A DNA stretch of 64,000 bases from NCBI RefSeq assembly GCF_039652555.1, contig NZ_JBDJAF010000001.1:992001-1056000 (forward strand), in the 5' to 3' direction. The position numbers were made by a program, and so were the translations under genes. The notes under the pieces were generated by a model that saw only the letters and a program-made list of their open reading frames with translations, searched no databases and was not told where the DNA came from. Positions 60,673-64,000 of the stretch are shown here, one piece after another; position 1 is the first letter of the stretch; each line of letters begins with the position of its first letter. This DNA is from Parafrigoribacterium mesophilum (GTDB lineage: Bacteria > Actinomycetota > Actinomycetes > Actinomycetales > Microbacteriaceae).

Positions 60673-61845
60673 TCACATCCCTTCGTCAGTAGAGAAGAGC
60701 TTTCGCTCCGTCTCGATCAGCACCTCGTACCCCGTCGCCGTGACGACGACGGGATCGCCCAACACGTGGTACCCGGCCAACGGCGTATAGGTGTTCGGGT
60801 GAATGATGAACACCGCCCCTTCAGGCAACACCGTGTGGTTGCCTTCGATGATCGGACTCTCATCCAGGTGCAGACCGTGCCCGTGACCGCGAACGCGTGT
60901 CCACTTGCTCGAGCAGTACTCGCCGTAACCACGACGTCGAAAGACGTCATTCTCAGCCATCGCCACCTCGTGTGCCGTCACGCCGGGCTTGACTACCGAC
61001 ATCCCGGCCTCGACCGCCTCGTTGAAGAGGTCGAACGACCGGCGCTGCCCATCGCTGGGGGTGCCGACCACCGCGGACCGGCAGATCTGCAGCCAGTAGC
61101 CGTCCATCCGAGGCGTCAACTCGGTGCGGACCATGTCGCCACGCTGCAGGCGCCTCCTGCTCGGCGGGGTCATCCCCAACACTTCGTCACCGCCGGAGGC
61201 GATCAGCATGAAGTTGTCCTCCGCGCCGAGCTTCTTCAGCTCGCTCTCCACGTGGGCAATGATGTGGAACTCCGAGAGGCCGGGTTCGAGAACCTCCACG
61301 AACCTCTTCCAGCCGGCGGCGCAGACCTCGCCGCTGCGACGCATCCGTGCCAGCTCCCACGAGCTCTTCACCATGCGCGCGTTGTCCATCAGGCGGGTGG
61401 CGGAGACGAACTCAGCGGTGGGGAGCGCGGCCCGCAGCGCGCTCGAAAACGCGAACGGCAGGAGCTCGAGGTGCGCGATCCCCACCCGCTTCGGCTTCGA
61501 CTCTCGCAACCGATCGACCATCGGCATGATGTCGGACAGCCGGATGCGGTGCGCGTCCTGGATCCACCCCGCACCTTCGATGACGGCGATGTCAGCCTGC
61601 CTCGTGGAGTATGCGCTGGGACGACCGTCGGCGGCCAGGAGCGCGAACGAGGCGCTGCCCACAACTTCCGCATCGCTGAGATACCTGACGTTTTCCCGTC
61701 GCCACCCCGGAGCGTAGGCGAGCAGCACATCGAGGTCTTGCTCCGCCATCGCGGCACGCAGCTTGCGGTGGCGCAACGCCCGTTCCTCGCCGGCCGCGTC
61801 TGAAGATGCCGCGGGCCTGGTCAGCGTGGATGAAACTCCGCTCAT
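60673..61845 (-). CDS. Creatinase/M24-like hydrolase, paralogue 1
   Basis: 390-residue creatinase-fold enzyme. N-terminal domain LRAAMAEQDLDVLLAYAPGW to about 160, then catalytic domain with ARMRRSGEVCAAGWKRFVE, RTELTPRMDGYWLQICR, RGHGHGLHLDESPII and FIIHPNTYTPL. The active-site His of GHGHGLH is kept, but metal ligands are altered (SD to LQ, EP to HP), as in metal-independent creatinase. So it may hydrolyse a small amidine, urea or amide rather than peptides. ATG overlaps the ABC ATPase stop (ATGA). Confidence 0.82.
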   Translation of the reverse strand: MSGVSSTLTRPAASSDAAGEERALRHRKLRAAMAEQDLDVLLAYAPGWRRENVRYLSDAEVVGSASFALLAADGRPSAYSTRQADIAVIEGAGWIQDAHRIRLSDIMPMVDRLRESKPKRVGIAHLELLPFAFSSALRAALPTAEFVSATRLMDNARMVKSSWELARMRRSGEVCAAGWKRFVEVLEPGLSEFHIIAHVESELKKLGAEDNFMLIASGGDEVLGMTPPSRRRLQRGDMVRTELTPRMDGYWLQICRSAVVGTPSDGQRRSFDLFNEAVEAGMSVVKPGVTAHEVAMAENDVFRRRGYGEYCSSKWTRVRGHGHGLHLDESPIIEGNHTVLPEGAVFIIHPNTYTPLAGYHVLGDPVVVTATGYEVLIETERKLFSTDEGM

Positions 61846-62621
61846 GATGCCTCCTCCTCCATGCGCATGAAGTCGCGCGTCACGTTCTTTTCGATCTCGA
61901 ACAGCGCGTCGTCCTCTGGGGCTCGAGGATGCGGAACGTCCAGCGGCAGATCAAGAAACATTTGGGCCGGCCGCGCGCTGATGACGAGCATCCGGGTGGA
62001 AAGGAAGACGGCCTCGCGGATGTTGTGGGTGACGAAGAGAATGGTGCGTCCCGTCGTCGCCCAGATTCTGACAAACTCCTGCCGCAGCTTGCGGGCGGAG
62101 ATTTCATCGAGCGCGGAAAACGGCTCGTCCGCCAAGAGCAGATCCGGCTCGATGGCCAGGCCGCGGGCCAACGACACACGTTGCTGCATGCCACCGGATA
62201 GTTGCAAGGGGTAATAGTCCATGAATTCGCCGAGGCCGACCAGGGTCAGGTATTTTTCGACCCGCTGGGCAGCCTCCTCCTTGGGGATCCCTAGTTCATT
62301 GAGCGGGATCCGGACGTTGTCCCGGACGGTGCGCCAGTTCAGCAGTCGAGGCTGTTGGAAGACCACGCCGATCCGAACCTGCGACCGCGTCTTGATCCCG
62401 ACTTCCTTGCCGTTGACCACGACTCGGCCCGATGTTGCGCTATCGAGTCCGTTGATGATGTTCAGCAGGGTGGACTTGCCGCACCCGGACGGGCCGAGGA
62501 TCGACAGCAATGCGCCCTCTTCGACGCTGACGTCGAGGCCCGAAATCACTTTGAGCGGCCGCTCCCCCGGACGAGGGAACTCCTTGTGAAGGTCTTCGAT
62601 GATGAGGTACGGGCTGGACAT
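61842..62621 (-). CDS. Nitrate/sulfonate/taurine-type ABC ATPase
   Basis: 259-residue SsuB/TauB-like ATPase. Walker A GPSGCGKST (43-51), Q-loop GVVFQQPRLLNWRTV (the RLLPW-type motif of this subfamily), signature LQLSGGMQQRVSLARGL, Walker B PDLLLADEPFSALD and H-loop ILFVTHNIREAV. ATG at 62619-62621, two bases past the permease stop. Powers import of the island's substrate. Confidence 0.93.
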   Translation of the reverse strand: MSSPYLIIEDLHKEFPRPGERPLKVISGLDVSVEEGALLSILGPSGCGKSTLLNIINGLDSATSGRVVVNGKEVGIKTRSQVRIGVVFQQPRLLNWRTVRDNVRIPLNELGIPKEEAAQRVEKYLTLVGLGEFMDYYPLQLSGGMQQRVSLARGLAIEPDLLLADEPFSALDEISARKLRQEFVRIWATTGRTILFVTHNIREAVFLSTRMLVISARPAQMFLDLPLDVPHPRAPEDDALFEIEKNVTRDFMRMEEEAS

Positions 62622-62623
62622 GG

Positions 62624-63544
62624 CTAGGCACCTTCCTGGTTGTGCGTGCGTGGGCGCCACTTGGTCAATCGCTTCTCAACGGGTTTGAGAATGAAGTTTT
62701 CGATGAGCAGGAGCGTGATGGTGAAGAGCAGGGTCCAGGCCAGGACCTGCGTCATGTTGAAGTTGCCGAACCACCAATTCAGCATGTAGCCGACACCGCT
62801 GGAGAGACCGATCAGCTCCACGACGGTGACGATCTTCCACGAAATCGCCAAGGCGTATCGGAACGCGGCCAGAACGTACGGGACGAGCTGGGGCACGATG
62901 AGCTTGGTCATGATCGACCGCCGGGAAAAGTGGAACGCCTTCCCCATATGAACGAGGTCGTGGTCGATCGCCTTGGTGCCCTGCCAGATGTTGATCGCGA
63001 TCGCCGGCGTCGCGGCCACCCCGACGGCGAGGATGGCGGCCGTGTCGTTGAGGCCGAACCAAAGGATGAACAGGATGCCGAAGACAACGGCGGGGATGGA
63101 GAACCCGACCAGGATCCAGTTGACGAAAAGGTCTTCGCCGAGGTCGCTGAGCCCCATGATCAGGCCGATGATCACACCGGCCACCATGGCGATCGTCATT
63201 CCCCCGAGCACCCGCACCATCGTGATGTAAAGCTGGTAATAGGTGTCTCCCTCCAGGAGGTTGTCGAACAATGCCTTCCCCACCGGCACCGGCCCGGGGA
63301 GGACCTGGATGCTGAGGAACAGGGATCCGACCTGCCACAGGACGATCACCGCGAGCAGGGAGGCTGCTCGTCGAAGCGGACGCTTGAGCGATCGGCGACG
63401 GCCGAGTGCTAGCGGCGGCTCGAGCCCCGATGCGACATCCGGGGCCAATTGGTTTCCTACTCGAAGCGTTGACAACTCTGTACCAGCTCTCTTTCTGGGA
63501 ATTCTTGTGGAGGTGGGGGGAGTCCGTCCCTCGGGCGGACTCAC
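62624..63544 (-). CDS. Nitrate/sulfonate/taurine-type ABC permease
   Basis: 306-residue SsuC/TauC-like permease. A long basic N-terminus (about 50 residues) precedes LLAVIVLWQVGSLFL, and six helices follow; the coupling loop is MGKAFHFSRRSIMTKLIVPQ. The GTG at 63544 is the longest start and is weakly supported; a later TTG is possible. Works with the ATPase and binding protein on either side. Confidence 0.9.
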   Translation of the reverse strand: MSPPEGRTPPTSTRIPRKRAGTELSTLRVGNQLAPDVASGLEPPLALGRRRSLKRPLRRAASLLAVIVLWQVGSLFLSIQVLPGPVPVGKALFDNLLEGDTYYQLYITMVRVLGGMTIAMVAGVIIGLIMGLSDLGEDLFVNWILVGFSIPAVVFGILFILWFGLNDTAAILAVGVAATPAIAINIWQGTKAIDHDLVHMGKAFHFSRRSIMTKLIVPQLVPYVLAAFRYALAISWKIVTVVELIGLSSGVGYMLNWWFGNFNMTQVLAWTLLFTITLLLIENFILKPVEKRLTKWRPRTHNQEGA

Positions 63545-63566
63545 CCCGTCGCTCGCGGTCTACTGG

Positions 63567-64000
63567 CTATTTGGCGGCCACGTAGTCCAGGCTGAAGAGG
63601 CCCTTGGGCGATTCCTTGACGAAGTCCTCGGCGCCCAGGATCGGAATGAGCGACTCGATCAGCTTGACCATGCCGTCAACCTGCTTCTGATCCCAGGCGG
63701 TGCGGAAGTTCTCGCCGAGAAGCGCCTGCAGTGCCTTGGGCGCCTTGGGGTCAGTCAATTTCAGGGACTGGGCGTATCGGTCCCAGGCCTTGTCATCGCC
63801 TTGGACGTAGGCCACTCCATCGCGCATGGCGTTGGAGAAGGCGACGAGTTCGCTGCAGTGGTCGGCGGCATAAGTCTCCGTCGAGGCCAGCGCGAGGTGC
63901 ACGGGGATAGTTCCCGTCGCCTCGATGTACTCGGTGGACAAGTCACCGATCTTCTTGTATTTGCCGGTGAGCTCGGTCACGACGGTCGCAGTGGATCCGG
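63567..64000 (-). CDS. ABC substrate-binding protein, N-terminus beyond window
   Basis: C-terminal 143 residues of a periplasmic-type binding protein of the NMT1/SsuA-like class: STEYIEATGTIPVHLALAST, AADHCSELVAFSNAMRDGVAYV, FVKESPKGLFSLDYVAAK. The frame stays open to base 64000, so the signal peptide and first domain lie outside. It is 22 bases before the permease gene on the same strand and should determine the specificity of the island's importer. Confidence 0.85.
   Translation of the reverse strand, partial: GSTATVVTELTGKYKKIGDLSTEYIEATGTIPVHLALASTETYAADHCSELVAFSNAMRDGVAYVQGDDKAWDRYAQSLKLTDPKAPKALQALLGENFRTAWDQKQVDGMVKLIESLIPILGAEDFVKESPKGLFSLDYVAAK

Noticed and set aside
58480..64000. 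Ectoine degradation, because M24-like and OCD-like genes co-occur there too
   Set aside because: No EutB- or EutE-like genes, the importer is not of the Ehu type, and aconitase-type pairs are not part of that pathway.

Overview
The window is high-GC actinobacterial DNA with tightly packed genes, many GTG starts and 4-bp ATGA/GTGA overlaps. The order eno, hisS, mazG, mfd, pth, rplY, together with the protein sequences, fits a member of Microbacteriaceae; the genus cannot be fixed from this window. No rRNA, tRNA, CRISPR array or intact insertion sequence was seen.

Layout. (1) 1-13.8 kb is core housekeeping DNA: enolase (cut by the left edge), an SGNH hydrolase, a thioesterase, HisRS, a TetR regulator, MazG, Mfd, a GABA-type aminotransferase divergent from a PucR regulator, peptidyl-tRNA hydrolase and ribosomal protein L25. 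(2) 14.0-21.6 kb is a D-galactonate-type operon (aldolase, DgoD, gluconokinase, two ABC permeases, sugar-binding lipoprotein) divergent from a GntR/FCD regulator and an oxidoreductase. (3) 21.6-48.6 kb is a sugar-acid and hexuronate region: L-fuconate dehydratase, mannonate dehydratase ManD, a second gluconokinase, a VOC protein, an M81 hydrolase, three sugar isomerase/epimerase-like TIM barrels, three Gfo/Idh oxidoreductases, an MDR dehydrogenase, a YnjBCD-like ABC transporter, UxuB, UxaC, a second KDPG aldolase, KDG kinase and three LacI regulators. Together UxaC, UxuB, ManD, KdgK and the aldolase make a complete D-glucuronate to pyruvate plus glyceraldehyde-3-phosphate route, split over several transcription units. 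Palindromes related to TTGGCAACCGGTTGCCAA lie before or between these units and suggest one LacI regulon. (4) 48.8-51.5 kb holds nadE, a beheaded gluconokinase and gnd. (5) 51.5-64 kb is an accessory catabolic island: aldehyde dehydrogenase and a TPP enzyme (+ strand) face an operon with two aconitase-type (LeuC/LeuD-like) pairs, an ornithine cyclodeaminase-like protein, two creatinase/M24-like proteins and a nitrate/sulfonate-type ABC transporter (cut by the right edge).

The region shows repeated gene turnover: a C-terminal remnant of a mannitol-dehydrogenase-family gene, a three-source mosaic of gene debris at 45.3-45.9 kb, a decayed reading frame at 43.9-44.3 kb and the truncated third gluconokinase. 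The least expected single observation is that one LeuC-like protein of the island lacks all three cysteines that hold the [4Fe-4S] cluster, while its neighbour keeps them, and that the partner small subunit has lost the usual SREH-type motif too.
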